Both the position numbers and the translations under genes were made by a program. This document shows positions 23,840-33,247 of a stretch of DNA of 64,000 nucleotides, piece by piece (positions within the stretch are counted from its first letter, which is position 1; each line of letters opens with the position of its first letter). Source of the stretch: Bosea sp. 29B (GTDB taxonomy: Bacteria > Pseudomonadota > Alphaproteobacteria > Rhizobiales > Beijerinckiaceae); the NCBI RefSeq assembly GCF_902506165.1, contig NZ_LR733817.1, positions 3,829,937 to 3,893,936 on the forward strand. The letters are read 5' to 3'. Under the pieces are notes generated by a model. It saw nothing but the letters and a program-made list of their open reading frames with translations, had not been told where the DNA came from and made no database searches.

Positions 23840-24814
23840 TCAGCGCGGCGCGGCGGCGCGGCGCAGCCGGTCGTTGATCGCTTCGCCAAGGCCCTGCATC
23901 GGGATCGGCGCCACAGCGATCGTGGCCGGGCGCTGATTGTCGAGCCGACGCATCGCGGCGAAGAGATTGGCGGCGGCCTCGGTCAGATCGCCGGTTGGGC
24001 TCAGGTTGAAGGCGAGCGCGGGCAGGGCGGCGTTAGGCTCCGGCCCGAAGCCGAGCCAGGCTTCCCCCGGTCGTGGTGCCTCTGCGTCGAGCCTGACGGC
24101 CGCGCGGGGCGCATAATGCGAGGCGAGCAATCCCGGGGCGATCGGCGCTGCGCCGCCCTCCTCGACGATGACTAGCGCCTGTCCGATTACCGCTTCCAGC
24201 GCCGCCCGCGGCACGCCGCCTGGCCGTAGCAGGCGCGGGGCGCCGCCGAGGCAGGCGACGATGCTGGATTCGATCCCGACCGCCGTCGGCCCGGCGTCGA
24301 GCACGGCGTCGATGCGCCCGTCGAGATCGGCGAGGACATGGTCGGCCTGCGTCGGGCTGACCCGGCCGGAGCGATTGGCCGAGGGCGCGGCGATCGGCCG
24401 GCCCGCCGCCTGCAGGACAGCGCGCGCCACCGGATGCGACGGCACCCGGAGCGCAACGCTGTCGAGCCCGGCACGGGCGAGGCTGCAGATCGTGCAGGCG
24501 CTGGAGGCGGGCACGACCAGCGTCAGCGGGCCCGGCCAGAACGCCTTCGCCAGCGCCAGTGCCGGTGCATCGAACAGGCCCTGGCGCCTGGCAGCATCGA
24601 CATCCGGCAGATGCGAGATCAGCGGGTTGAAGCTCGGGCGCTCCTTGGCGGCGTAGATCGAGGCGACCGCGCGGTCGTCGCTGGCATCGGCGGCGAGCCC
24701 GTAGACGGTCTCGGTCGGCAGGGCGACCAGCTTGCCGGCGCGCAGCAGTTCCGCGGCGGCGGCGATGCCAACCTCGTCGGCGGAAAGGCGTTGGGTCTGA
24801 CGAGTTCCTGTCAC
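23840..24814 (-). CDS. Threonylcarbamoyl-AMP synthase (Sua5/YrdC family)
   Basis: A 324-residue Sua5-type protein. The YrdC domain (about 15-200) shows ALPTETVYGLAADA, the KERPSFNPLISH substrate stretch and PIAAPSANRSGRVSPT. A linker then leads to the C-terminal Sua5 domain (about 210-324) with PGLLASHYAPRA, which distinguishes Sua5 from the shorter TsaC. It makes threonylcarbamoyl-AMP from threonine, bicarbonate and ATP for the t6A37 modification of ANN-decoding tRNAs, a housekeeping function. It diverges from the acyl-CoA dehydrogenase gene across a repeat-containing 279-base region. Confidence 0.93.
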   Translation of the reverse strand: MTGTRQTQRLSADEVGIAAAAELLRAGKLVALPTETVYGLAADASDDRAVASIYAAKERPSFNPLISHLPDVDAARRQGLFDAPALALAKAFWPGPLTLVVPASSACTICSLARAGLDSVALRVPSHPVARAVLQAAGRPIAAPSANRSGRVSPTQADHVLADLDGRIDAVLDAGPTAVGIESSIVACLGGAPRLLRPGGVPRAALEAVIGQALVIVEEGGAAPIAPGLLASHYAPRAAVRLDAEAPRPGEAWLGFGPEPNAALPALAFNLSPTGDLTEAAANLFAAMRRLDNQRPATIAVAPIPMQGLGEAINDRLRRAAAPR

Positions 24815-24883
24815 GGTCTCTCTTGAAAGTTCATATGTAAACTATAACAATGCCGGGATGGCATGTGCGAGACCGCGCCGCAT

Positions 24884-24997
24884 AGAGCACGCTCCGATCA
24901 GCTTGCAATGCAAGCCGATCGGAAAAGCGTTCTCTATCTCTTAGTTGGAGACGGATTCACCGACCAGATTGATTCAATCTGGTCGGATCCGGCTCTA
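24884..24997. repeat. Rhizobial-type palindromic intergenic element
   Basis: AGAGCACGCT (24884-24893) pairs with AGCGTTCTCT (24926-24935, one mismatch). Inside it GCTTGCA and TGCAAGC form a perfect 7-bp palindrome flanked by CCGATC and GATCGG. A second perfect hairpin follows: GACCAGATTGA (24962-24972) and TCAATCTGGTC (24974-24984). The AGAGC...CTCT ends resemble the element at 47037-47089. It occupies much of the divergent sua5 / acyl-CoA dehydrogenase promoter region; the rest of that gap holds no feature I can support. Confidence 0.7.
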
Positions 24998-25093
24998 GCG
25001 CGTGGGCAAGCGCATAGTTCGCGGCTAGCATCGCCGTCAACGTAACGAGACGAACGCCCCGCCATGCTGCGCGGGCGCCGAGGGAGGTAAGCG

Positions 25094-26869
25094 ATGTCGT
25101 ACCGTGCTCCGGTCGAGGATATCCTGGCGACGATGCGCCATGTCGCCGGGCTCGACGCCCTGATCTCGGAGGGGCTGGCACCGGAGCTGGCGGATGGCGT
25201 CACCGAGGCGGTGCTGGAGGAGGCCGCGAAGTTCGCCGGCGATGTCCTCGCGCCCCTCAATGTCGTTGGCGATCGCGTCGGTTCCAAGCTCAAGGACGGC
25301 ACGGTCGTCACCCCGCCGGGCTGGAAGGAAGCCTATCACGCCTGGGCACAAGGCGGCTGGAACGCGCTGCCCGGGCCGGAGGCCTATGGCGGCCAGGCCC
25401 TGCCGACCCTGGTGCAGTCGGCCTGCACCGAGATGTGGAATTCGGCCGCCTTCGCCTTCGCGCTCGGCCCGCTGCTGACGGTCGGCGCGATCGAGGCGCT
25501 GCATGCCCATGGCTCCGACTATCTGAAGGAGACCTATCTCGCCAAGCTCGTCTCCGGCGAGTGGATGGGCACGATGAACCTGACCGAGCCGCAGGCCGGC
25601 TCGGATCTCAACGCGCTGCGCTCCAAGGCCGAGCGCGCCGGTGACGGCACCTATCGCATCAGCGGCCAGAAGATCTTCATCACCTATGGCGATCACGAGA
25701 TGACGGACAATATCGTCCATCTCGTCCTCGCCCGCCTGCCCGATGCCCCTGCCGGCACACGCGGCATCTCGCTCTTCCTCGTGCCGAAATTCCTGGTCAA
25801 TGCCGACGGCTCGCTCGGCAAGCGCAACGATGTCCGCTGCACCGGCGTCGAGCACAAGCTCGGCATCCATGCCTCGCCGACCTGCGCCATGAGCTACGGC
25901 GACGAGGGCGGCGCGATCGGCTGGCTGATCGGCGAGGAGAATCGCGGCCTCGCCTGCATGTTCACGATGATGAACAATGCCCGCCTCAACGTCGCGGTGC
26001 AGGGCGTCGCCATCGCCGAGCGCGCCTATCAGCAGGCGCTCGCCTTCGCCCGGGAGCGCAAGCAGGGCACAGCGCTCGATGCGCCGAAGGGCGCGCCGAT
26101 GAGCCCGATCATCGTCCATCCCGACATCCGCCGCATGCTGATGGAGATGCGTGCCAAGACGCAGGCTGCGCGCACGCTTTCGCTGCTTCTCGCCGCCTTG
26201 CTCGACCGCTCGCATCGCGAGCCCGACGAGGCCAGGCGCAAGGCGGCGGCCGAGCGCGCCGCGATCATCACGCCGGTCGCCAAGGCCTACGCCACCGATA
26301 TCGGCGTCGAGGTCGCTTCCGTAGGCGTCCAGGTCCATGGTGGCATGGGCTATGTCGAGGAGACCGGCGCGGCCCAGCATCTGCGCGACGCCCGCATCGC
26401 CACGATCTACGAGGGCACCAACGGCATCCAGGCGATCGACCTCGTGCTGCGCAAGCTGCCGCTCTCCAATGGCGATGCCGTCAAGGCGCTGATCGGCGAG
26501 ATGCGCGGCGTCGTCGCTGCTGTCCGCGAGGCCAATACGCCGGGCTTCGGCCACAGCGCCGCGCGGCTCGGCGCCGCCGTCGACTCGCTCGAACGCGCGA
26601 CCGAATGGATGCTGGCGACGATGGGTATCGATCAGGCGAGCGCGCTCGCTGGCGCGACGCCCTATCTCAAGCTGTTCGCACTCGCCCAGGGCGGTACCGG
26701 CCTGGCGAAGAAGGCGCTGGCACTGCAGGGCGAGGATCAGGGCGCGGCGGCGCTCGCCACCGCCCGCTTCTATGCCGAGCATCATGTCGGCGAAGCCACC
26801 GCGCTGGAGCTCGCGGTGACCGAGGGCGCCGGCGCAGTCGAGGATGCGGCTGCGGTCTTCGCGGCGTGA
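25094..26869 (+). CDS. Acyl-CoA dehydrogenase, long (about 590-residue) type
   Basis: A 591-residue FAD-dependent acyl-CoA dehydrogenase of the subgroup with an N-terminal extension and a C-terminal tail, which includes DmdC-like enzymes. MNLTEPQAGSDLNALR is the FAD/substrate signature, and AQHLRDARIATIYEGTNGIQ carries the catalytic glutamate in YEGT. A strong GGGAGGT site precedes the ATG. It oxidises an acyl-CoA to the enoyl-CoA; chain length or a methylthio-propionyl substrate cannot be read from sequence. It is a single-gene unit that converges with the methyltransferase gene. Confidence 0.9.
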   Translation: MSYRAPVEDILATMRHVAGLDALISEGLAPELADGVTEAVLEEAAKFAGDVLAPLNVVGDRVGSKLKDGTVVTPPGWKEAYHAWAQGGWNALPGPEAYGGQALPTLVQSACTEMWNSAAFAFALGPLLTVGAIEALHAHGSDYLKETYLAKLVSGEWMGTMNLTEPQAGSDLNALRSKAERAGDGTYRISGQKIFITYGDHEMTDNIVHLVLARLPDAPAGTRGISLFLVPKFLVNADGSLGKRNDVRCTGVEHKLGIHASPTCAMSYGDEGGAIGWLIGEENRGLACMFTMMNNARLNVAVQGVAIAERAYQQALAFARERKQGTALDAPKGAPMSPIIVHPDIRRMLMEMRAKTQAARTLSLLLAALLDRSHREPDEARRKAAAERAAIITPVAKAYATDIGVEVASVGVQVHGGMGYVEETGAAQHLRDARIATIYEGTNGIQAIDLVLRKLPLSNGDAVKALIGEMRGVVAAVREANTPGFGHSAARLGAAVDSLERATEWMLATMGIDQASALAGATPYLKLFALAQGGTGLAKKALALQGEDQGAAALATARFYAEHHVGEATALELAVTEGAGAVEDAAAVFAA

Positions 26870-26889
26870 CGCCGCTTGCCGCGCCTGAC

Positions 26890-27681
26890 CTATCGCACCG
26901 GCTTCCGCACGCGCATGTGCAGGAAGAGCGGTGCGATATAGGTGTCGGCGAGATAGGGCACGGCCTTGGCCGTCGCTTCATCCACACCCGGCTCGTGCAT
27001 GTGCTCGATCCGGAAGCCGGTCGCGACCAGGAGGTTGATCCAGTCGCTCAGCGTGCGGTGGAAGCGCGGCACCCGGAACGGCTCGACCCTGGCCTTCTCC
27101 TCGTCCGGCGCGGCGCCGAAGCGCCAGCTCTCGATCTCGCCATCGCTGATGCGAAAGTACTCGCGGACCTCGATGCCGAGCACGTTGCCGGCCTCGTCGC
27201 GCATCACCCTACGGCCGGGCGTGGCGAAGCAGGGATGCAGGATCGAGAACTGCAGGAAGCCGCTCGGCTTCAGCACCCGCTTGGCCTCGGCGAGCACGCG
27301 GTCCTGGTGCGGCATGTCCATCAGCGACATGAAGGCGGTGGCGAAATCGAACGAGGCGTCGGCGAAGGGCAGCGCCATGCCGTCGGCGACGCGATAGGTG
27401 ATCCTGAGCGGGGTGGCGGCCTCGGCCTCCTGCGCATGGCGGATGAAGGTCGGGGCGATGTCGATCGCGGTAATGCTCGCACCGGCCTCGGCGAGCTTGC
27501 GCGTGTTCGAGCCCTCGCCGCAGCCGATGTCGAGGCCGTCCAGCCCGTCGATATCGGGCAGATTGGCGAAGAAGGCCGGGGTGTTCTGGGCGTCCCGGTA
27601 GAGGTCGTAGCCGGCCCGCGCCTGCCGGGTCCAGGTTTCGGCGTTGGCCTCCCAGCAGGCCGCGACTTCGCTCGCTTCCAT
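26890..27681 (-). CDS. Class I SAM-dependent methyltransferase
   Basis: A 263-residue Rossmann-fold methyltransferase of the UbiE/COQ5-like type. Motif I is LDIGCGEGSNTRKLAEAGA (about 50-68), the acidic residue follows at ITAIDIAP, and motif II/III regions read FDFATAFMSLMDM and KPSGFLQFSILHP. GAGGA precedes the ATG. The substrate is unknown; the second half with histidine-containing HPCF and FHRTLSDW stretches suggests a small molecule. It diverges from an SDR gene across 79 bases, which may share a promoter region, but no operator stands out. Confidence 0.88.
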   Translation of the reverse strand: MEASEVAACWEANAETWTRQARAGYDLYRDAQNTPAFFANLPDIDGLDGLDIGCGEGSNTRKLAEAGASITAIDIAPTFIRHAQEAEAATPLRITYRVADGMALPFADASFDFATAFMSLMDMPHQDRVLAEAKRVLKPSGFLQFSILHPCFATPGRRVMRDEAGNVLGIEVREYFRISDGEIESWRFGAAPDEEKARVEPFRVPRFHRTLSDWINLLVATGFRIEHMHEPGVDEATAKAVPYLADTYIAPLFLHMRVRKPVR

Positions 27682-27760
27682 GATCGTCCTCGCCGTTCGG
27701 GGGAGGGGCTTCTAGCGGAGCCGCTCGCATTGCGCCAGCCTGTTCGCGAGGCTTGTCGCA

Positions 27761-28618
27761 ATGAACGATGACAGCCCGCTGAAGCCGCTCGCCGGCAAAG
27801 TCTGCCTCGTCGCCGGCGCCTCGCGCGGGCTTGGGCGCGGCATCGCCCGAGCGCTCGGCCAGGCCGGCGCCACCGTAATCGTCACCGGCCGCTCCAGCGA
27901 GGCCGGCCCGCGCACGGACCAGCGCTCCGAGACCTTCGAGGACACCGCCCGCGAGGTCGAGGCTGCCGGTGGCCGCGGCGAGCCCTATCGCTGCGACCAT
28001 ACGAACGAGCGCGAGGTCGACCAGCTCGTCGCCTGGTGCTTACGCCGCTTCGGCCGGCTCGATTGCGTCGTCGACGCGGTCTGGGGCGGCAATGAAGGTT
28101 ATGATGGCGAGCGTTACTCCGACGGCTCGGCCTTCGGCGCGCCCTTCTGGCGCCGCCCGGTCGCGCGGCTCGGCCAGAGCTTCGAGAGCGGCGTCTATGC
28201 GCAATTGCTGCTGGCGCGCGCCGTCGCGCCGGCGATGGTGCAGATGCGCCGGGGGCTGATCGTCACCGTGAGCTTCGACACGGCCTCTGGCTATCTCGGC
28301 GATGTCTTCTACGACCTGTCCAAGGCGGCGATGAACCGGCTGACGCTGGCGATGGCGCAGGAGCTGAAGCCCTATGGCGTCACCGCGCTCGGCCTGTCGC
28401 CCGGTCATGTCCTGACCGAGCGGGTCCGCGATGCCGGCATGGCCGATGAGACCACCGAGACGCCGCTCTATGCCGGCGGCGCGGTCGCGGCGCTGGCGGC
28501 GGACCCGGATGTCGCGCGTCATTCCGGGCAGGTGCTGCATGTCGCCGATCTGGCCCGCGCCTATGGCTTCACCGATGCGGACGGCAGCCAGCCGGACCGG
28601 TTCAGCTTGCAGAGTTAA
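27761..28618 (+). CDS. Short-chain dehydrogenase/reductase
   Basis: A 285-residue SDR. The cofactor loop is GASRGLGRGIA (about 18-28), and the catalytic tyrosine and lysine are in YDLSKAAMNRL. The usual NNAG is replaced by DAVWGGN, and an insertion of about 20 residues before the active site (ERYSDGSAFGAPFW) resembles the DHRS1-like group, whose members reduce steroids and xenobiotics. It is followed after 14 bases by a second SDR gene with a strong ribosome site, so the two form an operon. Substrate unknown. Confidence 0.87.
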   Translation: MNDDSPLKPLAGKVCLVAGASRGLGRGIARALGQAGATVIVTGRSSEAGPRTDQRSETFEDTAREVEAAGGRGEPYRCDHTNEREVDQLVAWCLRRFGRLDCVVDAVWGGNEGYDGERYSDGSAFGAPFWRRPVARLGQSFESGVYAQLLLARAVAPAMVQMRRGLIVTVSFDTASGYLGDVFYDLSKAAMNRLTLAMAQELKPYGVTALGLSPGHVLTERVRDAGMADETTETPLYAGGAVAALAADPDVARHSGQVLHVADLARAYGFTDADGSQPDRFSLQS

Positions 28619-28632
28619 CGAGGGAGGACACC

Positions 28633-29493
28633 ATGTCGCTCAAGGGCAAGACGCTCTTCATCACCGGCGGATCGCGCGGCATCGGGCTCGCCATCGCCAT
28701 CAAGGCGGCGCGTGACGGCGCCAATGTCACCATCGCCGCCAAGACGGCCGAGCCGCATCCGAAGCTCGAAGGCACGATCTATACCGCCGCCGCCGAGATC
28801 GAGGCGGCCGGCGGCAAGTGCCTGCCGCTGATGGTCGATGTCCGCGACGAGCAAAGCGTCGCCGAGGCGATCGCCAAGACAGCAGAGACCTTCGGCGGCC
28901 TCGACATCGTCGTGAACAATGCCAGCGCGATCTCGCTGACCAACACCCAGATGACCGACATGAAGCGCTACGATCTGATGCACCAGATCAACACGCGCGG
29001 CACCTTCATGGTCTCGAAATACGCGATCCCGCATCTGGAGAAGGCGGAGAACCCGCACATCCTGATGCTGTCGCCGCCGCTCGACATGAAGATGCGCTGG
29101 TTCGCGCCGCACCTCGCTTACACCATGGCGAAATACGGCATGAGCCTGTGCGTGCTCGGCCTCGCCGGCGAGCTGGCGCCGAAGGGCATCGCCGTGAACG
29201 CGCTCTGGCCGCGCACCACGGTCGCGACCGCGGCGGTGAAGAACCTGCTCGGCGGCGACAAGATGGTGCAGGCGAGCCGTACGCCGGAGATGCTGGCCGA
29301 CGCCGCCTACATGGTCTTCAACAAGCCCTCGCGCAGCTTCTCGGGCAACTTCCTGATCGACGACAACTTCATGGCCGGCGAGGGCGTCACCGACTTCACG
29401 CCCTATCGCGTCGATCCGTCGGTGCCGCTGATGCCGGACTTCTTCGTGCCCGAGGAGATCAAGCCGCCTCAGGGGGTGAAGGGCGGCGTCTGA
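28633..29493 (+). CDS. Short-chain dehydrogenase/reductase, HSDL2-like
   Basis: A 286-residue SDR with ITGGSRGIGLAIAIKAARDG at the N-terminus, NNASAISLTNT after the coenzyme fold, and the catalytic YTMAKYG. The segment KTAEPHPKLEGTIYTAAAEI is typical of the HSDL2-like subgroup, which in eukaryotes carries an added SCP2 lipid-binding domain, absent here. A GGGAGG site lies before the ATG. It shares an operon with the preceding SDR; the two are only distantly alike, so they are not a recent duplication. Probably an alcohol or hydroxyacyl dehydrogenase. Confidence 0.88.
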   Translation: MSLKGKTLFITGGSRGIGLAIAIKAARDGANVTIAAKTAEPHPKLEGTIYTAAAEIEAAGGKCLPLMVDVRDEQSVAEAIAKTAETFGGLDIVVNNASAISLTNTQMTDMKRYDLMHQINTRGTFMVSKYAIPHLEKAENPHILMLSPPLDMKMRWFAPHLAYTMAKYGMSLCVLGLAGELAPKGIAVNALWPRTTVATAAVKNLLGGDKMVQASRTPEMLADAAYMVFNKPSRSFSGNFLIDDNFMAGEGVTDFTPYRVDPSVPLMPDFFVPEEIKPPQGVKGGV

Positions 29494-29503
29494 GCCCGAA
29501 GGC

Positions 29504-32002
29504 TCAGAACTCTTCCCACTCGCGGTCCCGCGCTCCGCCGTTCGCGACCTTGCGGGCGGGCTCCGGAGCTGCGGGGGCGGGTTGTGCCTTCCGCGCCGGC
29601 GCGCGTGGCGCCGACGAGCGGGTCTCCGACATGGCGACAGCGGCAAGGTTGCGCAGGCGCTCCGGCTCGTTGGTCGAATGCGCATTGCTGCCGGCGATGC
29701 GGAAGGCGGCGACGAGCTGATCAAGGCTGTGGATCTGGTCGGCGAGCGAGGCGGCGGAGGCGGCGCTCTGCTCGGCCAGCGCCGCGTTCGCCTGGGTCAT
29801 CTCGTCCATATGGGCGACGGTCTGGCTCATCTCGTCGATGCCATTCGCCTGCTCGCCTGCCGCTGCCGAGATCTCGACCACGGTCGCCGCGACCTGCCGG
29901 GAGGCCGTGACGATCTTGTCGAGCACCGTCCCGGCCGAGCGGACCAGCTTCACGCCTTCCTCGATCTCGGTGGTCGAGGACTGGATCAGGGTGGTGATGT
30001 CCTTGGAGGCCTCGGCGGAGCGCTGCGCCAGCGTCCGGACCTCCGAGGCGACGACAGCAAAGCCCTTGCCGGCATCGCCGGCGCGTGCGGCTTCCACCGC
30101 GGCGTTCAGCGCCAGCAGGTTGGTCTGGAAGGCGATGCCGTCGATGACGGAGGTGATGTCGGTGATCTTGCGCGAGGCGGCCTCGATCCGCTCCATCGCC
30201 TCGACGGCGTTCTGTACGATCGCGCCGCCCTGCTGCGCCACGTTCGTGGCCTCGTCGGAGGACGATGCCGCCACCTTTGAGGAGCTTGCGCTGGCCTTGA
30301 CCGACGCCGCGAGCTCCTCGGTTGTCGCAGCCGTCTCCTCCAGCGAAGCGGCCTGCTCCTCGGTCCGCTTGGCGAGATCGTCGGCGCCCGCCTTGATCTC
30401 GCGGGCCGAGGCCGAGACCTGGGAAGTCGTCGCCTGGATGCCGCCGATCGTGTCCGAGAGCCGCTCGACCGTCTCGTTCACCGAGTGCTTCAGCTCGGCG
30501 AAGCGGCCCTGATAGCTGGTCGCGATCCGGCGGGTCAGATCGCCCTGCGAGACTGATGCCAGGATGTCGGCGAACTCGGTGGTCGCGCCGTCGACCACGG
30601 CGTTGAGCTGGTTGATGCCGTCGACCAGCTGCTGCATCTGCGCGTCGGCGCTTTCCAGGCGCAGGCGCGCGCTGAAGTCGCCGGCCGCCGCCGCCGCGAC
30701 GACCGTTCCGACATCGCTGACCACGGCGACCATGGCTTCGGTCCGTGCCGCCCGCTCGGCCGCGGCGGCGCGCTCCTGCGCCTCCAGGGCCTGCACGCGC
30801 AGCCCGTTCTCCTTGAACACCCGCACGGCGGCCGCCATGCCGCCGATCTCGTCATCGCGGCCATTGTCCATGACCTCGGTCGAGAAATCGCCCTGAGCCA
30901 GCTGCTTCATCGAAGCGGTCAGCGCGGTGATCGGGCGAGTCACGCGGCTCTGCACCAGCCAGAGCCCGATGAGCGCCAGCGCCAGCGCTGCCAGGAGCAC
31001 GAGCCCGTACATGACGAGCGAGCGCATCGCAGCCGCGGCCTTCGCGTCAGCCACATCCGACACGACATCGATGGCGCGGCTCGCCACGGCGCCGACGGTC
31101 TCGGAGGCGGCGACGATCTGGTCACGCCATTGATCGGGATTGATCGCAGGCTTGCGCCCGCCGGTCGCATTGGCGACCAGATCGGCCCGCGTCGCCTTGA
31201 AGGCCCCGCCGAAATAGGTGTTCTCGGCGGTGGTGAGCGCGTCCTTGAGCGCCTGCGGCGTGCTGGCCTGGCCGATGAGCTGCCTCACCACGCCCCAGGC
31301 GAACTCCATGCGCGCATCGTTGACAAGGACGGCATTGCTTTCCTTGGCGTCCAGCGGCCGGTCCTGGGCGACGGCGTTGTTGAGGACGATCGTCGACGAT
31401 CCGCTGAGCGAGCGTGCGGCCCAGGCCATCGAACGGACGGAGGTCAGGTTGGCGAAGCTGGCGTCGAGCGCGAGGATGCGTTCCTCCAGCGTCGCCGAGG
31501 CGGCCTCGAGCGCGCTCAGGAACTTGCCGGTCTGGGCCATGCTGGCCCCGGCCAGCTCCTTCTCCCGCGCGTCCAGCGGCAGCTTCCAGTTGCCGTCGAT
31601 CTTCGCCCGCAAGGGCTTGAGCGCTGCGACATGGCCGTCGATCTCTTTCGAGACGGCCTGCGCGATGTCGTAGCCGTTGCTCCGGACGATCGTCTGCGCC
31701 GTCGCGACGGCGTCATCGAGCCGCTTGCGCCGCGTCAGCACGTCTTCGATCATGCCGCCGTTCTTGTCAGTGGGCATCGTCAGCGCGCTCGCGCCATTGC
31801 CGCGCTCGTAGCGCAGGTTCTGCAGCGCCGTGAAATAGGCCTTGTTCAGATCAGCGAGAGCAGAAACCTCGACGGCCGTGTTGTGGCGTGTCCAGGCCTG
31901 CCAGAGCGCCTGCGTTGAGAGCGTGACGATCGCTGCGCTGGCGAGGCCGAGCACAGTCAGGAGCATAGTCTTGATGCTGAGGTTTTTCGCGGCGCTGAAC
32001 AT
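29504..32002 (-). CDS. Methyl-accepting chemotaxis protein
   Basis: An 832-residue chemoreceptor. TM1 lies at about 12-34, a large helical periplasmic sensor at 35-325, TM2 at 328-350, HAMP at 351-405, a second HAMP-like stretch near 440-510, and the signalling hairpin near 615-670 with the invariant tip [20 protein letters not shown]. Methylation helices are rich in EE/QQ pairs. A Pro/Ala-rich linker ends in EWEEF (828-832), which fits the xWxxF tether for CheR/CheB. The sensor ligand cannot be identified. No che genes are nearby, so it feeds an array encoded elsewhere. It diverges from corA across 216 bases of no recognised content. Confidence 0.93.
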   Translation of the reverse strand: MFSAAKNLSIKTMLLTVLGLASAAIVTLSTQALWQAWTRHNTAVEVSALADLNKAYFTALQNLRYERGNGASALTMPTDKNGGMIEDVLTRRKRLDDAVATAQTIVRSNGYDIAQAVSKEIDGHVAALKPLRAKIDGNWKLPLDAREKELAGASMAQTGKFLSALEAASATLEERILALDASFANLTSVRSMAWAARSLSGSSTIVLNNAVAQDRPLDAKESNAVLVNDARMEFAWGVVRQLIGQASTPQALKDALTTAENTYFGGAFKATRADLVANATGGRKPAINPDQWRDQIVAASETVGAVASRAIDVVSDVADAKAAAAMRSLVMYGLVLLAALALALIGLWLVQSRVTRPITALTASMKQLAQGDFSTEVMDNGRDDEIGGMAAAVRVFKENGLRVQALEAQERAAAAERAARTEAMVAVVSDVGTVVAAAAAGDFSARLRLESADAQMQQLVDGINQLNAVVDGATTEFADILASVSQGDLTRRIATSYQGRFAELKHSVNETVERLSDTIGGIQATTSQVSASAREIKAGADDLAKRTEEQAASLEETAATTEELAASVKASASSSKVAASSSDEATNVAQQGGAIVQNAVEAMERIEAASRKITDITSVIDGIAFQTNLLALNAAVEAARAGDAGKGFAVVASEVRTLAQRSAEASKDITTLIQSSTTEIEEGVKLVRSAGTVLDKIVTASRQVAATVVEISAAAGEQANGIDEMSQTVAHMDEMTQANAALAEQSAASAASLADQIHSLDQLVAAFRIAGSNAHSTNEPERLRNLAAVAMSETRSSAPRAPARKAQPAPAAPEPARKVANGGARDREWEEF

Positions 32003-32218
32003 GACAAATCCGGAGGAGCGACTGATCTGTTAAGTGTCTCATCCAGCGATTTATTTTATGCTAACCACATATCCGCCGAGCGCACGCCCCTCGATTGCGT
32101 GGGTACCCTGTCGATTCGGCAACTGCCCCCGATACGTCATCGGTTTGACACTGCCGGACGTTTGGAGTTGGTGCAGTGCAAATCGCGCCCTGTGGCGCCC
32201 GATTCCGGACGACCGGCC

Positions 32219-33208
32219 ATGCTCCTGATCCACGGCATCTGCCAGACGAGCGGCGACAAGCTCGCGCCGCGCACCCTTGCCGTCGAGGACGAGATTCCGC
32301 CCGGCGCGATCTGGATCGACCTGCTCAATCCGACCGCGCCGGAGGATGCCAAGGTCGAGCAGCATCTCGGCATCTCGATCCCGACGCGGGAGGAGATGCA
32401 TGATCTCGAACCGTCCGAGATCATCTATGCCGAGAACGGCGCGCATTACATGACGGCGCGGATCATCTGCCAGTCCGACACCAACGTCCCGCGCCTCGCC
32501 GACGTCACCTTCATCCTGACCGAGAAGGCGCTGGTGACGGTGCGCTATGACGAGCCCGGCGCCTTCAACATCTTCAAGAACCGCGTCACCAAGCCGGGCG
32601 GCTGCGAGCTCGAACCGGCCGGCGTGATCGAGGGGCTGATCGAGGCGATCGTCGACCGCGCCGCCGAGGTGCTGCGCGGCGTCGGCGACCGCATCGACAT
32701 GCGCTCGCGCCAGATCTTCGACGGCGACAGCGCCAGCGTCGAGCAGGGCCGCGTCTATCAGGCCGTGGTCCGCAAGATCGGCCAGTACGAGCACATCATC
32801 TCGAATGTGCGCGAGAGCATGGTCTCGGTCGAGCGCGTGCTGCTATACCTCTCTGCCAATTTCAAGCGCACCAAGAAGGCGGCCGGCGGCTTCAACCCGG
32901 AATGGCGCTCCGCCTTGCGCGACGTCCAGGCGATCGAGGAGCACGCCACCTTCCTGTCGAGCAAGCTGCAGTTCATGCTCGACGCGACGCTGGGCCTGGT
33001 CAGCATCGAGCAGAACAAGATCATCAAGCTGTTCTCGGTGGTCTCGGTCGCGCTGATGCCGCCGACTTTGATCGCCTCGATCTACGGGATGAACTTCAAG
33101 ACCATGCCGGAGTTGGAATGGCAGCTCGGCTACCCGATGGCAGTCGGCCTGATGATTCTCTTCGCCGTGCTGCCCTATCTGTTCTTCCGCTGGAAAAAGT
33201 GGCTTTGA
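32219..33208 (+). CDS. corA: CorA-family magnesium/divalent cation channel
   Basis: A 329-residue CorA-type channel. A mixed alpha/beta cytoplasmic domain is followed by a long helix (about 165-260) and two C-terminal transmembrane helices, the first ending in YGMNF, the GMN selectivity motif, and the last followed by the basic tail FRWKKWL. ATG 32219 gives the usual length; an upstream in-frame GTG at 32099 would add 40 residues with no ribosome site. It works as a homopentamer for Mg2+ (also Co2+ or Ni2+) influx. The gene lies 39 bases before the SLC13-type transporter gene, so cotranscription is possible. Confidence 0.93.
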   Translation: MLLIHGICQTSGDKLAPRTLAVEDEIPPGAIWIDLLNPTAPEDAKVEQHLGISIPTREEMHDLEPSEIIYAENGAHYMTARIICQSDTNVPRLADVTFILTEKALVTVRYDEPGAFNIFKNRVTKPGGCELEPAGVIEGLIEAIVDRAAEVLRGVGDRIDMRSRQIFDGDSASVEQGRVYQAVVRKIGQYEHIISNVRESMVSVERVLLYLSANFKRTKKAAGGFNPEWRSALRDVQAIEEHATFLSSKLQFMLDATLGLVSIEQNKIIKLFSVVSVALMPPTLIASIYGMNFKTMPELEWQLGYPMAVGLMILFAVLPYLFFRWKKWL

Positions 33209-33247
33209 CCGTGCCGGGGCGGCGCGCCTTCGGATAGCTTGCCTTAC

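Noticed and set aside
18619..26869. AcuI and a DmdC-like acyl-CoA dehydrogenase as a DMSP degradation locus
   Set aside because: The two genes are 6 kb apart in separate units with unrelated genes between. No dmdA, dmdB, dmdD or DMSP lyase is present, and both families have general roles.
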